Origin: JARRQB01 sp965368585
Lineage (GTDB): Bacteria; Pseudomonadota; Gammaproteobacteria; Chromatiales; Chromatiaceae
Reading direction: 5' to 3'
Length of the DNA: 5,780 nucleotides
Assembly: GCA_965368585.1 (NCBI GenBank)
Contig: CBDUNM010000229.1
Span: forward strand, 1-5,780
In this document: one piece after another, positions 4,621-5,780 of the stretch
How positions within the stretch are numbered: the first letter of the stretch is position 1
Layout: each line of letters starts with the position of its first letter
Notes under the pieces: model-generated
The model's input: the letters and a program-made list of their open reading frames with translations, nothing else
What the model was told of the DNA's origin: nothing
The model's database searches: none
Translations under genes and position numbers: made by a program

Positions 4621-5553
4621 TCAGTGATGGTGGTCGCCGAGGAAGGCCTTGATATGCACGGCAACGCTGCGCGCCAAAGCGGGGAGGCTGTATCCACCTT
4701 CGAGCAGCGACACGACCTTCCCTCCGCAATGGTCGTCGGCGATCTCACACAGCTTCCGAGTAATCCACGCGTAGTCGAACTCCCGCAGGTTCATATTTGC
4801 CATATCGTCTTCCGCATGCGCATCGAATCCCGCCGAAATCATTACCAACTGTGGCTTGAATTTTTTGAGCACGGGCAACCATTTCGACTCGACCGCCTCG
4901 CGGAACCCGCCACCGTCGGTACGCGAGGGCAAGGGTATATTCACGATATTCGGCTCGTCGGTGTCGAATCCGCTGTGTGGGTACATCGGGTGCTGAAATG
5001 AAGAACAGAACAGCACGCGCGGCTCGCCGGTAAAAATATCCTCGGTGCCATTGCCGTGATGAACGTCGAAATCGACGATCGCGACGCGTTCGAGTCCGTA
5101 CTCGTGCAATGCATGCGCCGCGCCGATCGCCACGTTGTTGAAGAAACAAAAGCCCATGGCCTTGGCGCGTTCCGCGTGATGGCCGGGTGGCCTGACGCCG
5201 CAAAACGCTTGCTTGGCTTTTCCATTCATGACCAGATCCACCGCCAGAACCGCGGCACCGGCCGCGTGTAAGGCGGCAGTCAGGGTATGCGAATTCATGG
5301 CCGTGTCGCCGTCCAGCCACGCCAGCCCCTCCGCCGGCGAGGCATTGAACACCTGGTCGACATAGGCCCTGTCGTGCACCCGCAGCAGTTGCTCGCGAGT
5401 GGCCTGAGGCGCATCGTACTGATGCAGCACCATTTCCAGGCCCGACGCAATCAGGCGATCGTTGATCGCACCCAGTCGCGCGGGCTGCTCTGGGTGATGA
5501 GCGCCCATTTCGTGCTTGGAACAGTCGTAATGAGAAATGTATGCGATTGCCAC
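4621..5553 (-). CDS. Histone-deacetylase-family zinc amidohydrolase
   Basis: This is a cytoplasmic arginase/deacetylase-fold enzyme that removes acyl groups from amines. Bacterial members act on acetylpolyamines, acetylated proteins or unknown small molecules, and the substrate here cannot be read from sequence. The 310-residue protein is a complete single domain. Visible motifs are HHPEQPARL (19-27), RPPGHHAE (121-128, catalytic His pair H125/H126), GFCFFNN (134-140), DFDVHHGNGT (161-170, zinc ligands D163 and H165), SAGFDAH (240-246, zinc ligand D244) and EGGY (285-288, transition-state Tyr288). These are class II-like features, and all catalytic residues are present. The start is GTG at 5553, supported by GGAGAG (5558-5563) at good spacing and by the conserved IAYISHYD beginning. 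The protein ends in a short His run (DHHH). There is no partner gene in the window, and it is transcribed opposite to anmK. Confidence 0.9.
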   Translation of the reverse strand: MAIAYISHYDCSKHEMGAHHPEQPARLGAINDRLIASGLEMVLHQYDAPQATREQLLRVHDRAYVDQVFNASPAEGLAWLDGDTAMNSHTLTAALHAAGAAVLAVDLVMNGKAKQAFCGVRPPGHHAERAKAMGFCFFNNVAIGAAHALHEYGLERVAIVDFDVHHGNGTEDIFTGEPRVLFCSSFQHPMYPHSGFDTDEPNIVNIPLPSRTDGGGFREAVESKWLPVLKKFKPQLVMISAGFDAHAEDDMANMNLREFDYAWITRKLCEIADDHCGGKVVSLLEGGYSLPALARSVAVHIKAFLGDHHH

Positions 5554-5780
5554 TAAACTCTCCGAAATCGTCGGCCGTTATACCGGATATTCGCCCGCCA
5601 TACCCCATTCGACATGCCGCTACCCCCAACGAAATCCAGGCTCGATACCGTCCGACAGCAACCCGTCCGGCCGTGCGGTGGACGACGGCTCAAGCTTAAC
5701 GCCGATGCGCCGCAAAATTCTTTGACACAATGCAGCATTTCGCGCGGCTTCAACAGAATATTATTCTTTAATAAACTATC
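5554..5780. other. Region upstream of the deacetylase gene, no gene seen
   Basis: I see no convincing gene or RNA here. The only notable open frame, a 66-codon minus-strand frame at 5553-5753, has no family resemblance. A TATAAC (5577-5582, minus strand) could be the -10 of the deacetylase promoter, giving a leader of about 17 nt, but no matching -35 is visible. The last 30 bp (5751-5780) become sharply A/T-rich and contain the palindrome AGAAT-ATT-ATTCT (5755-5767), possibly part of a control region for a gene beyond the window. Confidence 0.5.

Noticed and set aside
4498..5001. A 167-codon plus-strand open frame spanning the end of anmK and the deacetylase gene
   Set aside because: It overlaps two well-supported genes in other frames and contains no known motif.
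5722..5727. Perfect TTGACA -35 box on the plus strand
   Set aside because: No -10-like hexamer lies 15-19 bp downstream; the A/T-rich TATTAT is about 31 bp away.
5553..5753. A 66-codon minus-strand open frame upstream of the deacetylase gene, overlapping its start
   Set aside because: It shows no recognised motif and no clear ribosome site, and its composition looks like untranslated GC-rich DNA.

Overview
The window looks like a piece of a gammaproteobacterial chromosome. The evidence is the first 51 nt of a 16S rRNA gene (minus strand, 48 of 51 bases as in E. coli by my comparison from memory), an rRNA leader with gammaproteobacterial-type boxB/boxA/boxC elements, and the gene order anmK-mepM-tyrS-rrn, which I recall from Pseudomonas (PA0666-PA0667-PA0668-16S in P. 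aeruginosa). The 16S start reads GGCGGCATGCC rather than the commoner GGCGGCAGGCC. This would fit Chromatiales-like lineages better than Enterobacterales or Pseudomonas, but 51 nt cannot settle the genus. Base composition is moderately GC-rich and even throughout, and I see no sign of insertion sequences, prophage, CRISPR or recent transfer.

Layout. Positions 1-51 (minus) are the 5' end of 16S rRNA, cut by the window edge. Positions 52 to about 460 hold no protein gene. They contain the pre-16S leader, with several short stem-loops, boxC, boxA and boxB, and two or three stacked promoter candidates pointing left into the rRNA operon. Positions 462-1691 (minus) are tyrS, encoding a TyrZ-type tyrosyl-tRNA synthetase, whose stop codon sits only 14 bp from the first rRNA promoter. 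Positions 1692-1844 are a divergent control region with a perfect 6-bp inverted repeat. Positions 1845-3476 (plus) are mepM, encoding a membrane-anchored M23 murein endopeptidase, followed after 11 bp by anmK (3488-4597, plus), encoding anhydro-N-acetylmuramate kinase. Positions 4621-5553 (minus) are a histone-deacetylase-family zinc amidohydrolase gene converging on anmK. Positions 5554-5780 have no credible gene.

How the parts work together. mepM and anmK form a two-gene cell-wall unit: MepM cuts peptidoglycan cross-links so the sacculus can grow, and AnmK returns anhydro-MurNAc released during wall turnover to metabolism. On the other side of the divergent region, tyrS and the rRNA operon form a translation unit; no terminator is visible between them, so some rRNA transcription may come from tyrS read-through. 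The deacetylase gene appears to be an independent neighbour.

All four proteins are intact and recognisable, and I found no convincing sign of a previously undescribed system. The observations most worth checking are regulatory: stacked rRNA promoters abutting tyrS, alternative stems in the rRNA leader, and the repeated TTCACA motif between tyrS and mepM.
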